A DNA stretch of 64,000 nt, taken from NCBI RefSeq assembly GCF_963678635.1, contig NC_087064.1, positions 74,922,213-74,986,212 on the forward strand, given 5' to 3'. The DNA is from Symsagittifera roscoffensis. Its lineage: Eukaryota; Xenacoelomorpha; Acoela; Convolutidae. Below, piece after piece: positions 56,201 to 64,000 of this stretch. The notes below the pieces were generated by a model. That model searched no databases, was not told the DNA's origin, and saw only the letters and a list, made by a program, of their open reading frames with translations. The translations under genes and the position numbers were made by a program. The stretch's first letter is position 1. Each line of letters opens with the position of its first letter.

Positions 56201-58146
56201 AACAAAAACGAACAAAACAACACCTACCTAAAAAAGACCATTTTCCACTAATTGAAAAAGAAGATTTAACTGATAAAATAAATTTATCAGGACCACAAAC
56301 AAATGATTCAAAATACACAATAAATCAAGTTTTTGACCTTCACGACCCACTTGATACAATACCCTTATCTAAATTCGAAGTTGAAAACATTTTTCTCCCC
56401 CCAACAGATACGATTACAATTTCAACACTGAAACAATATCAAAACCTTGACCCGATAATTCGACAACTAAAATCATGGCACAAATATAAAACTAAACCTA
56501 TCAAAGCAGATTCAACCATTCTAGGAAACAAAACACTCCTCCGATACTTTCGCAAATTTAACAACACAACAATCAATGAAACTACAGACCTTTTAGAATA
56601 CAATTTAAACGAATCCACAGTTCCCTGTCTCCCTATAAGTATGATTCTTATAGCTTTTAATTTTTCACATACACAAAATATTAAAGGACACTCTGGATCA
56701 GAAAAAACATATTCAAATTTTATACAAAATTTTTACTTCCCAAATGCACCAATTTGGATAAAAGTACTATGCAATGATTGTATAGTATGTCAGCTAAATA
56801 AACCTTACCCAAATCAAAAACAAGTAGCACAAAAACAAGATTTTAAAGGACAAAGTTTATACTTTAATCACCGTATCTCATTTGATACTAAAGGACCAAT
56901 TTCACCCTCATCAGAAGGAAACTCCTACATTATGGTAATTGTTGACGCATTTACACATTATGTAGCACTTAATCCAGTACCACATTGTAACGCTTATTAC
57001 GCATACACAACACTCTATGAACACTGGATAGCAAAATTTGGACTACCAGAAATTTTAGTTACAGACAATGGTACAGAATTCATAAATAATGAAATAATAA
57101 CACTATGTCATTTATACAACATTAAACACAAACCACGTACATCTCATGCACCTTGGACAAACGGCTTAGTCGAAGGTATGAACCGTTCATTACAAGAATA
57201 TCTTAGATGTATCATCAACGGAAATGATACAAAATATACCGAATGGTCAGCAGATGTAAAATTATTTCCCTTAGCATATAATTCACAAATTACGACAACT
57301 TTAGGAATGTCACCATACGAAATGGTTTTTAACCAAAAGCCACGCAAACCAATAATGTTTACAGCAAATTCACATAAAAACGCACAAGGTTATTGTCAAC
57401 CAAATAAAGACTCAATTTGTTATAACCTACCTTTACATACACACGATGAAGATCATTTTCATCACCCACAAATTCTTAAATTAGCCTCCGGTACACACAC
57501 CGAATGGATTTTAAATAGAGATAAAAAACACAATGAAATTTATCAAAAAATAACAAAAAAGTTATTACAAAGACAAAATATTAATGAACAAATCAATTCA
57601 CGTTTTACACCAGCTTCCGATTTAAAAATTGGAACATTTGTTTTAATACCTAATTTTAATACTCACAAAGGAATTTCTAAAAAATTACAACCCCTCCGAA
57701 AAGGACCCTATCAAATAATTGCAAAACCCACAGATGTCACATATAAAATTATCGACTCAAACAAAAAAGAAATCGTTCAACATCGAAACAACCTATTACC
57801 TTATTACCCAAAAGAATACGCACTCCGCGAATTAACTCAATTATATTCTTTCACAGGATTAAAAATCATTCAAAATGAACCACATCTAAAAAACACAGAA
57901 CAAAATGATAACCCCACCGAAAATCAAAACACAAAACCAACCGCCACCAAAAACAATACACAAAATCATAAAGAATCTCCAAAACAAAGAAAAAATAGAA
58001 AAATGACAGAACAAATAATACCCCAAGAAGAAATAGACAAATCAGAACATAGAAAGACAACAAGACTCCGAAATCAACCACGTAAAAACTACAAAATGTT
58101 CATCCCCCAATCTAAAATATTAAAGAAAGTAGAATTTAAAAAGTAA
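53284..58146 (+). CDS. pol: Retroelement Pol polyprotein (PR-RT-RNaseH-IN)
   Basis: 1620 codons counted from the first Met, though translation probably enters from gag. Aspartic protease: FLIDSGAESN, catalytic Asp about 109. Reverse transcriptase: LDARYLN, TADMNSAYNQMPLDEQ and YLDD at about 617-620. RNase H: MCDASNFGIGAALLQ (Asp about 766) and FTDHKP. Integrase: zinc-binding HHCC region ending CNDCIVCQ, then a catalytic triad at about Asp1201, Asp1261 and Glu1297 (DD35E spacing), then a GPY/F-type LRKGPYQI motif near the C-terminus. All key residues are intact and no stop is present, so the copy may be young. The Lys/Arg-rich tail after the GPY module is long. Confidence 0.95.
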   Translation: MIKVENDYESVIYEQPFPSHIYENQSEFLQNHYTTPINSTPTTQETNEINTTDQTNKNTKTKCLNTNHIYQNIQKEQPKEKIWTIPFLLESPRNKEFQPPDLEIDFLIDSGAESNILNIPTWNEIKTLHPKLTPLETSSKLATAQGSTLINYGKIQLFLLPTRTMEQSKLLNKPFKQIFHITDIKYNIIGIPFISKYIPTINILNSKILIKDKYTKTKETSLTFFQRLNKQPPFFSKFYPIFNQQRKHLKPLSGNIYNFSIKQVHQYDKEQNKQKFYMSDFEFKPIHKFFKITISSIKYLKNSNSDIISLHVYNNTPYQVTLPLGLLGYCETNATISPIHEKAYRVNNILQLLDICQSTILNEELSINNIISNENRNTDYFTKTPYFKPTFNISNYTEDQQKFLTMFNFQHSQITQDEFEKLAKQLIQYSSVYATSKFDVGKISSSLHLPLKPDAVFKKQRASKVPIHLHDKVNRLLDILEQYNIISPVNKEEQPKGNTFINPVIILAKGESLKIVLDARYLNSLIDESKCNWPIEPIQVILTKINGKYFTTADMNSAYNQMPLDEQSRRLTQFVIGNEQYEFNRVFYGISIGPAAFSAFMSKIFRPLILKKNAITYLDDVFMQSQSKDEMFKVLETYHQILQNENLKAAPDKSHFFLTRVKFLGHNIERKTITPLKSRIDAIQKLQPPTNKKKIQEFLGMLNFLSKYVYKMQLYLRPFYNILRQQNNFEWNTEHQTRFEEIKKLLTEQISNTIPDPDQPFYAMCDASNFGIGAALLQSHNSTNKMNLISANSRLFTQAELRLSTLMRECTAIIYTLTEYEFLILGSKHPTVLFTDHKPIIFLFTQKSNPNHRVYRFQLILMKFPNLHIVWTAGKNLALPDTLSRNTPPELLTRKTTVEIPKNIKFYLAENETSPRLECKYAVKTDIEQSQINNLQHFPLYLDCQNNHYEVDLLGTSTFKPIPYSQWIKNNTQQKRTKQHLPKKDHFPLIEKEDLTDKINLSGPQTNDSKYTINQVFDLHDPLDTIPLSKFEVENIFLPPTDTITISTLKQYQNLDPIIRQLKSWHKYKTKPIKADSTILGNKTLLRYFRKFNNTTINETTDLLEYNLNESTVPCLPISMILIAFNFSHTQNIKGHSGSEKTYSNFIQNFYFPNAPIWIKVLCNDCIVCQLNKPYPNQKQVAQKQDFKGQSLYFNHRISFDTKGPISPSSEGNSYIMVIVDAFTHYVALNPVPHCNAYYAYTTLYEHWIAKFGLPEILVTDNGTEFINNEIITLCHLYNIKHKPRTSHAPWTNGLVEGMNRSLQEYLRCIINGNDTKYTEWSADVKLFPLAYNSQITTTLGMSPYEMVFNQKPRKPIMFTANSHKNAQGYCQPNKDSICYNLPLHTHDEDHFHHPQILKLASGTHTEWILNRDKKHNEIYQKITKKLLQRQNINEQINSRFTPASDLKIGTFVLIPNFNTHKGISKKLQPLRKGPYQIIAKPTDVTYKIIDSNKKEIVQHRNNLLPYYPKEYALRELTQLYSFTGLKIIQNEPHLKNTEQNDNPTENQNTKPTATKNNTQNHKESPKQRKNRKMTEQIIPQEEIDKSEHRKTTRLRNQPRKNYKMFIPQSKILKKVEFKK

Positions 58147-58976
58147 TTTTAACATTTTATACTTCACAATCTTGAAACCTCCGTAACATTTTTCATTTCC
58201 ATTTTTCAAAATAACATGCTCACAAAGTACGCAATAATTCTAGTTCAAAATAGACCAATAGGATTCATCCAATCCGCCACTTTCTCTAACTCAAACTAAG
58301 ATCAATTAGACGAATAATCTAGAACTCCAGGCACATCTCTAACTATAACTTTACAACCTCCAGGTCAAAAATAAGCAAACCACTCCAACTTGACAGCTAA
58401 AATAAATATCACCATAATACCATACCCCTCCCTTATCTAATAACCCAAAGATCAACAATATTTCCCCAACTCAGACCACGAATACCCCCAAAACAAATTT
58501 GATAACTTAGCCTAAAGTCACAAAATGAAGATTTTAATTAGCCTAAAGTATAAAAATCTCACCATACCCCGGATCATTTGACAAACAAAAATAAAGAAAA
58601 AGACGACCTCCCAGTCACCATGAAAATTGCCCCCAACAATTTTTTACGAAACTCAACCCACTTGTCAAAAAACTAATAAATAATTCGACCACACTAGAAA
58701 ATCGCCTCAAACAGCAAAAAAACATTCGACCAAGAGATCATTTCTTAAATGCTTTTCTCTCAAACAGTCGCTCAAATATTTATCAATTTTAAACATTTTT
58801 TTTCAATACTTCAAGCCTTTATAATATTTCTTTTTGATATCATTGAATCTTTTCTAATAATCATAATAATTTTTTGTAACATTTTTTTTAACTTTCTACA
58901 CAATAATTGAACTATTCCTCCAACTTTCCAAAACCCTTGAATATATCCACAGGTACGATTTTAACAACTTGTCTAA
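58147..58976 (+). other. Non-coding spacer after pol
   Basis: 830 bases with stops in all + frames and a more C-rich composition than pol. Just before 58954 there is a possible splice acceptor (ATATATCCACAG), a candidate for a spliced subgenomic mRNA for the downstream ORFs. Nothing else recognised. Confidence 0.45.
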
Positions 58977-59165
58977 ATGATACGAACAATTTTCAGTAGA
59001 ACTGATATTTTTTTATTGTTTGTAATTTTCATAACATTTCTATTATCCCTCATTTTGACAATATGTAAATGTATAAAGAAAGCAATCATCACATTTGCCC
59101 TAGCAACTATTTTTCTAATTCTTTTTTTAGAAGAATATTATAATAAACATAAACCTTCCCACTAA
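58977..59165 (+). CDS. Retroelement small membrane protein (62 residues)
   Basis: A short frame dominated by two hydrophobic segments (IFLLFVIFITFLLSLILTI at about 11-29 and IITFALATIFLILFL at about 37-51) separated by a CKCIKK turn, with a charged/His tail. It looks like a small two-pass membrane protein of viroporin type. This is inferred from composition only, and AT-rich DNA can encode hydrophobic frames by chance. It lies between pol and the ATG-less ORF. Confidence 0.4.
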   Translation: MIRTIFSRTDIFLLFVIFITFLLSLILTICKCIKKAIITFALATIFLILFLEEYYNKHKPSH

Positions 59166-59170
59166 AGTAA

Positions 59171-60307
59171 CAATTTAAAAATCCATCAAAAATTGCTACC
59201 CAACAGTCACAGAATCAGTCTTCACCGACATCATCCCAAGATAATCCAACACCACCTTCAACTACTCAAAACCCTCAAACATCTACACGAATTTCTTTTC
59301 AAGACAATCCATACACTTTTGAAGAACGACACGCTCGTTTATCTGAACCACTAGAACCAGTTCAACGACAAGCATCCCTAAGTGAACCAACATATAATCT
59401 TTACCCAACACTACCACAAGAACTAAGTAGAATACGAAACCTTAGTCAAAACCAAAACACAGCAGAAATAAATAGACAAATTATACATCCTCGACGAAAT
59501 AGAAATTTTCAAACTCCCCGAGTTCATTTTGATATACCTCAATCCCCAACACAAACCACTCCAGAAAACACCACTGGTATCACACCAGAAACTCCTACAC
59601 TTTTTTCACAACGAAGCACTTCCAGTCTACCTTCAGACTACTTAGGTTCAACACCAACATCTGAACAGATACGTGAAAATCCCTTTAACCCCCCAAACCT
59701 AACATCACGACTACCATATTGGACTACAAATTCATTCACACAAGGTGAACCAAATTTAGTCAATGACCCCATAGATATTTCTACGGATACAACAACATCC
59801 TCATCACTACCAGAAACATTATCACTACCATCAACACCATCAATAAGTCAATTTTCACCACTACCCTTTAACTTAAATTTTCCAAATAATCTCGACGCCA
59901 GATATCGAGAACAATCATCTATAAATATTCCTTTAAGATTAGATTGGAATACATTCACAGCACCTCCACCATTATTTGGACAACATCAAGAAAGTAACCG
60001 CCTTCATAACTGGGCACTTAATAGATTACAATATCGTCAAGATATTCACAACGATATCCGTGATCACAATATTCAAATACTCCAACAAAACAGTTTACAA
60101 TTAAAGTTTGAAATCACAGTTAAGTTAAATAATATTACCCAACATCCCTACCCATTAAATCCACCTAACATAACAGCTCAATCACTACCACCACCGTTTA
60201 TAACTACTGAAGTAATATACAAATACGACAGATACACCAAAAACACAATTGGTTACATTACATTTTATAATCCATACTCAGGATTATCATACACATGTAT
60301 ATTCTAA
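59171..60307 (+). CDS. Retroelement ATG-less ORF (378 codons), probably a spliced exon
   Basis: An uninterrupted frame between TAA at 59168-59170 and TAA at 60305-60307 that contains no ATG at all. The N-terminal two thirds are Ser/Thr/Pro/Gln-rich (SPTSSQDNPTPPSTTQN). The last ~100 residues look like a folded domain (LQLKFEITVKLNNITQ, EVIYKYDRYTKNTIGYITFY, PYSGLSYTCIF). The end overlaps the env-like ATG (60295) by 13 bases. A plausible acceptor (GCTACCCAACAG) ends at 59206. Splicing from an upstream ATG, or a non-AUG start, is needed. Function unknown. Confidence 0.65.
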   Translation, partial: QFKNPSKIATQQSQNQSSPTSSQDNPTPPSTTQNPQTSTRISFQDNPYTFEERHARLSEPLEPVQRQASLSEPTYNLYPTLPQELSRIRNLSQNQNTAEINRQIIHPRRNRNFQTPRVHFDIPQSPTQTTPENTTGITPETPTLFSQRSTSSLPSDYLGSTPTSEQIRENPFNPPNLTSRLPYWTTNSFTQGEPNLVNDPIDISTDTTTSSSLPETLSLPSTPSISQFSPLPFNLNFPNNLDARYREQSSINIPLRLDWNTFTAPPPLFGQHQESNRLHNWALNRLQYRQDIHNDIRDHNIQILQQNSLQLKFEITVKLNNITQHPYPLNPPNITAQSLPPPFITTEVIYKYDRYTKNTIGYITFYNPYSGLSYTCIF

Positions 60308-62913
60308 AATTATTAATTTTTCTCCAAACCCTTTTTCTAATAACCTCAAATCAAAACATAAACCCTTCCCCTCGTACAGGACCACAAGATTTATTAGTAA
60401 CACATTACGATTGCGAAGAAAATGAACAAAAAACACTACATAAATATGCAATCAATCAGGTATCACAATGTGAAACAGAACCACAAGCTATAGAAACCAC
60501 AGATATAATAGCAACACTCTATTCAAAAGCCCGAGCTACAACAGTTACAGGTTATAAATTCACAGCAACATTTTCCGAAAAGAAAGTACATTGTTCACAA
60601 GTCTCGAACGGAAACAAAAACCGACTTGACCATGAATCATTCTACCAAAGTAATATAGAACGTCTTTTACATCTCAATCCCGACGATTGTAAAAATGAAT
60701 TACTTAGACTAAACATCACACAAAATAAAAACTCCCAAAGAAAATTAGTTAATTTTCAAGTTTTTTCAGACTCTGTACATCAATCACAACTTGAAAGACA
60801 CCAAGGACATATAAAACTAGACGAAAAATACCCGTATAACGGCGCACACGGACGATTAACCTATGACCTACACGATAAACATTGGATACCACACATTGGT
60901 ATAAATAACCCATCAAACTGCAAAGCAGACACGAAAAATAAAGGATACCAAGAAATAATGTTTTTCGATTGGAAAATACAACTCGAAAAAATACAACTCA
61001 CACGAGATTTATCTGATAATACAATGATCTATCAAGGAATCCGACTACCTTGTAAAAACGATCAAGGATATTGCGACCCTACAACAAGAACACAAGCAAC
61101 AATTGTTTGGTTCCCCGAAGACACATGTACAACATTTCAAGTAGCAAAAATACACGCTCGTATGATAAAATTTCACGAAAAATATTTCATACAATCAATT
61201 CCATATGAACAAGTCCATCCATCACGCAAACTAAGTTCCGATTTTAGAAACATAGACAATATAGAAAATAAATTGACACGTTTTCAAATATATCAAGAAA
61301 CAGAACTTGCATGTAAATACAGGAATCCACTTCACAGAACACAATACTCTGAAATATTAGTTGAATATGAAAAAGGATTCGACATGACCACTGGTAAAGT
61401 AAAAATCGACCCATACGCCACAGGTCATCCTCTAAACGAAGGAACATCCTATATACCAGTTAATTTTCAAAAAAGCAACGGACAACCTGGTGGACATCTA
61501 AAACCTTCTGACACCAGAAGCACACGCTTACAAGAATTATCACTAATGAATACTACATATTTTGGTAATATCCACTATGATATTCATTTGGATATGAAAC
61601 TAGACTATACAATTAGCCGCATTTTTCAAGAAATGTCACTCTCCGAATTAGAAACACTACATCAACTATGCGAATTAGAACGAACACAAATACTACAATC
61701 ACTTGCACTAGCAGTATTAAAAATACCCTACGCAGGATACTTATTATCAGGAAATAGATCAAATTTTTTAGACTACGAAGGAAACATTTTATGGTTTTAT
61801 ACTTGTACTAAAAAAGTATCACCACTATACGTTTTTGAAGATAAACGATGTTATAAAAGAATCCCTATCTTTTATAAGAATAAAGTACATTTCGTGGATA
61901 CACTTTCACGAAGAACCTATTTCTGGGATACCGCAGTCCCATGTGGATCAGAAAATAGCCACAATGTAGTACAACTAAACCCTGATGAAAACAAATATTA
62001 TCTTCTCACTCCATATCCCACATTAATGCAATCACTCAAAAAATTTTCACCAGAAAGCATTCGCGCTATTGCTCGAAACCCAAATATAGACTTACAATCA
62101 ATAGGAATCTATTCAAAATCAGATATTCAACATCACATTAGAACACAACAATTCCAAGAATTATTAACACAAATGGACACTATACAAAGACAATCAATAG
62201 ACCAAAATTTACGCAAACTTGCAGAAACTGCAGGATTTGCCGATATCTACACGCAAGACTATAGCGGATATTTTAAAGACATTAAAGATTATATATATCT
62301 AAACGGCGAAAAATACCGTCCCCAAGATATATCACCAATTAACATTTTTAGCTTTGTTACACTCAAAAATGAGATCCTAGATTTTCTAGGATGGCCCTAC
62401 TACATCTTAGAAAAATTGACTATTTTATACGCAATGTTTAACTTTATTGGATTTCTTTTCTCACTCTTAAAAGGAATCTACAATACATGTGCTATACACA
62501 CACAAGTAAACAGACAAGCAAGCGTAGCACGCATACTTTTTGCAGGATTTTTTGGAATTTTTTCCACATCTATAAACAAAATTCTTTTAGACGCACAAAT
62601 AAAAGAATATAACACAAAAATAACAACACGACAAAATACATACGACGAAGAACATAACAATGTCGACCCACAGCCAACGGCACCACAATTACCACCCCTA
62701 CCAAATAACCATCCACTATCCCTAGTCCCACGAAATTTTAGAAATTTAGCAATCACACATAATCCAAACTTTAGACTCACCACATCACAAAGTCCCGTCC
62801 AACATATAATGACACATCAATCACAAGATGATAATACTTACGAACAAATTATTGAACAACCACATACCACCGCTTTTCAATCTCAAAATAATAATTTTTT
62901 TAGCCCACGATGA
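60295..62913 (+). CDS. env: Retroelement envelope-like glycoprotein
   Basis: 872 codons. The N-terminal hydrophobic MYILKLLIFLQTLFLITS looks like a signal peptide. A Cys-containing ectodomain follows, with an N-terminal pattern YDCEENEQ...CETEP...VHCSQVSN and several N-x-S/T sites. Near the C-terminus hydrophobic segments lie at about 703-735 (ILEKLTILYAMFNFIGFLFS) and 742-762 (SVARILFAGFFGIFS), then a ~105-residue Pro/Gln-rich tail. Size, position after pol and topology fit an Env. The early Cys pattern resembles envelope genes of other invertebrate retroelements, but I cannot assign a fusion-protein class, and no clear furin site was seen. The stop TGA overlaps the next ATG. Confidence 0.75.
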   Translation: MYILKLLIFLQTLFLITSNQNINPSPRTGPQDLLVTHYDCEENEQKTLHKYAINQVSQCETEPQAIETTDIIATLYSKARATTVTGYKFTATFSEKKVHCSQVSNGNKNRLDHESFYQSNIERLLHLNPDDCKNELLRLNITQNKNSQRKLVNFQVFSDSVHQSQLERHQGHIKLDEKYPYNGAHGRLTYDLHDKHWIPHIGINNPSNCKADTKNKGYQEIMFFDWKIQLEKIQLTRDLSDNTMIYQGIRLPCKNDQGYCDPTTRTQATIVWFPEDTCTTFQVAKIHARMIKFHEKYFIQSIPYEQVHPSRKLSSDFRNIDNIENKLTRFQIYQETELACKYRNPLHRTQYSEILVEYEKGFDMTTGKVKIDPYATGHPLNEGTSYIPVNFQKSNGQPGGHLKPSDTRSTRLQELSLMNTTYFGNIHYDIHLDMKLDYTISRIFQEMSLSELETLHQLCELERTQILQSLALAVLKIPYAGYLLSGNRSNFLDYEGNILWFYTCTKKVSPLYVFEDKRCYKRIPIFYKNKVHFVDTLSRRTYFWDTAVPCGSENSHNVVQLNPDENKYYLLTPYPTLMQSLKKFSPESIRAIARNPNIDLQSIGIYSKSDIQHHIRTQQFQELLTQMDTIQRQSIDQNLRKLAETAGFADIYTQDYSGYFKDIKDYIYLNGEKYRPQDISPINIFSFVTLKNEILDFLGWPYYILEKLTILYAMFNFIGFLFSLLKGIYNTCAIHTQVNRQASVARILFAGFFGIFSTSINKILLDAQIKEYNTKITTRQNTYDEEHNNVDPQPTAPQLPPLPNNHPLSLVPRNFRNLAITHNPNFRLTTSQSPVQHIMTHQSQDDNTYEQIIEQPHTTAFQSQNNNFFSPR

Positions 62914-64000
62914 GCCGCCAACTTGGATCACTCCATCGATCAAATTCCCATCCAACCAACCTTACCTCTTCAATCCCAATAATACCACTTTTTGCTTTTC
63001 CGCCACCCGATTTTCCATCTAGCAATGTAACATCAGGCATGAATTCCGACACTAACTCACAAATTTCAGTTTTATACTCCATTTCACAGCTAAATAACCC
63101 GAATATTGAAACCCCCGACGAATTTGCCGACTCAGAACCATCTCCATCCAATAATTTTCATAACCCTTCTCAGTTTTCTCAACCTCCTTTTCAACCCATA
63201 TTGTCAAATAACCCTGACCCCATCACTCCTACACCCTCTTATGCTTCCCAAGTTACCCCAACCTACTCCTCATACCATTCTGACCAATCATCTCCAGACA
63301 CCCCCCGAATCTCCCCAGAGCTAGACAATTTTATTACCCTCCAACAACAACCCTACCACCTTAACACCCCGACCATAAACCAAATCTCCTCCACTACAAA
63401 TTCATCCAATCCCCCTACACCCTCTTCAAATTATACTGAATCATTAGCACCATCATCCACATCAACTGAATCCTCACTCAACACTAATAGAGCTTACCGC
63501 ACTTTTAAAAGAAAGTTCCCCAACCATCCTTTCCCAGCAAAACCAGGAACAGCCCGTGAATACATCAACCACCCCCAACATACTAACACTAGAGAATTTT
63601 TAGCTATCACTTTACCCTCATTTCCACAATACACCTTAAACACCCCTCATGACGCTAACGAAACACGCAACTTTGTAGACGAATACGTTTTAATGCCCAC
63701 TCTCTCTTGGACCTCATACTATCATTTCACTAATCCTCTTTGCTTACCTTTAACCAACACATCCATCGATATAGACCGAAACAAAGACATGCTATATCGA
63801 CTAACTACACCACTCACCGCTAGACAATTTACTTACGTAGGATATAAAAAATCACTAAAAATACACACTGCACCTAGAGCTAATGAATATACACTAGAAT
63901 ACTACGATCACAACATCATCAGAGCTAACCAAGATCAATTCTTAGACGATGATCGCTTCGCTAACCCACAAATCACCGAGAAATTTTTCATCAAGACACC
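62910..64000 (+). CDS. Retroelement ORF after env, starting in ATGA overlap (partial, runs off window)
   Basis: ATG at 62910-62912 overlaps the env stop TGA at 62911-62913 (ATGA). The frame is open for 363 complete codons to the end of the window. The first ~200 residues are Ser/Pro/Thr/Asn-rich with little order (for example PSYASQVTPTYSSYHSDQSS). From about residue 195 the sequence looks folded, with aromatic and charged residues (YRTFKRKFPNHPF, FVDEYVLMPTLSWTSYYHF, NKDMLYRLTTPL). Codon third positions are more C-rich than in env, hinting at a different origin or constraint. No homologue recognised. The stop-start overlap suggests termination-reinitiation. Confidence 0.7.
   Translation, partial: MSRQLGSLHRSNSHPTNLTSSIPIIPLFAFPPPDFPSSNVTSGMNSDTNSQISVLYSISQLNNPNIETPDEFADSEPSPSNNFHNPSQFSQPPFQPILSNNPDPITPTPSYASQVTPTYSSYHSDQSSPDTPRISPELDNFITLQQQPYHLNTPTINQISSTTNSSNPPTPSSNYTESLAPSSTSTESSLNTNRAYRTFKRKFPNHPFPAKPGTAREYINHPQHTNTREFLAITLPSFPQYTLNTPHDANETRNFVDEYVLMPTLSWTSYYHFTNPLCLPLTNTSIDIDRNKDMLYRLTTPLTARQFTYVGYKKSLKIHTAPRANEYTLEYYDHNIIRANQDQFLDDDRFANPQITEKFFIKT

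Larger units (their letters stand above)
47936..64000 (+). mobile_element. Giant Ty3/gypsy-type LTR retroelement with env-like and accessory ORFs (right end outside window)
   Basis: All frames from 49482 to the window end lie on the + strand, in the order basic ORF, gag, pol, small membrane ORF, ATG-less ORF, env-like, further ORF. The integrase after RNase H places pol in the Ty3/gypsy-retrovirus order, not Copia. More than 16 kb is visible, against roughly 5-9 kb for typical metaviruses. Strong A richness and G poverty on the coding strand set it apart from the host DNA. The element runs antisense to the HDAC gene. Left end approximate, right end not seen. Confidence 0.85.

Noticed and set aside
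53435..58081. Several minus-strand frames inside pol (for example 53435-53728, 57866-58081)
   Set aside because: Antisense shadows of an intact pol; hydrophobic Phe/Val/Leu composition is the complement of Lys/Asn/Gln codons.

Overview
The window is AT-rich animal nuclear DNA. Genes are split by GT-AG introns packed with diverged repeats, and the recognisable products are metazoan: a CREB/ATF1-type bZIP factor, a Tubby-family protein and a class IIa histone deacetylase (HDAC). I cannot name the phylum from the sequence. Standard stop codons are used (the bZIP gene ends in TGA, the Tubby gene in TAG).

Layout. 0.2-9.0 kb, + strand: five exons of a CREB-like gene, conserved in the bZIP region but with a long acidic tail. 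9-15.8 kb: repeat-rich intergenic DNA including a diverged tandem segmental duplication. 15.86-17.2 kb, + strand: an intronless complete Tubby/TULP gene. 17.2-33.6 kb: repeats (a family with a unique leader plus a ~172-bp array, a Helitron-like element, tRNA-like SINE pieces), a fairly repeat-poor stretch at 24.5-29 kb with a few unexplained minus-strand open frames, and a long foldback. 33.7-47.3 kb, minus strand: eight exons of a class IIa HDAC covering the whole deacetylase domain and C-terminal tail. Its zinc ligands are intact, but the catalytic Tyr/His position reads Phe. Its introns hold a hAT-type MITE with target-site duplication, a second Helitron-like element and a large hairpin.

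~47.8-64.0 kb, + strand: a very large Ty3/gypsy-class LTR retroelement with envelope-like gene, cut off by the window edge. It carries a small basic ORF, gag with a CCHC knuckle, pol (protease, RT, RNase H, DD35E integrase), a 62-residue membrane protein, a 378-codon frame with no ATG, an env-like glycoprotein, and a further frame that starts in an ATGA overlap with the env stop and stays open to the window end. Gag and pol share one frame separated by a single TGA, followed by 200 open codons. This is the most unusual system here: a retrovirus-like element with several accessory frames and apparently mixed expression strategies (possible stop readthrough, ATG overlap, probable splicing, stop-start coupling). 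It lies upstream of and antisense to the HDAC exons, quite possibly inside an HDAC intron, since the N-terminal HDAC exons are not seen.

Limits: no homology search was possible. Splice sites were chosen by eye from GT/AG signals, phase and protein similarity. Repeat family names (R1-R5) are local labels.
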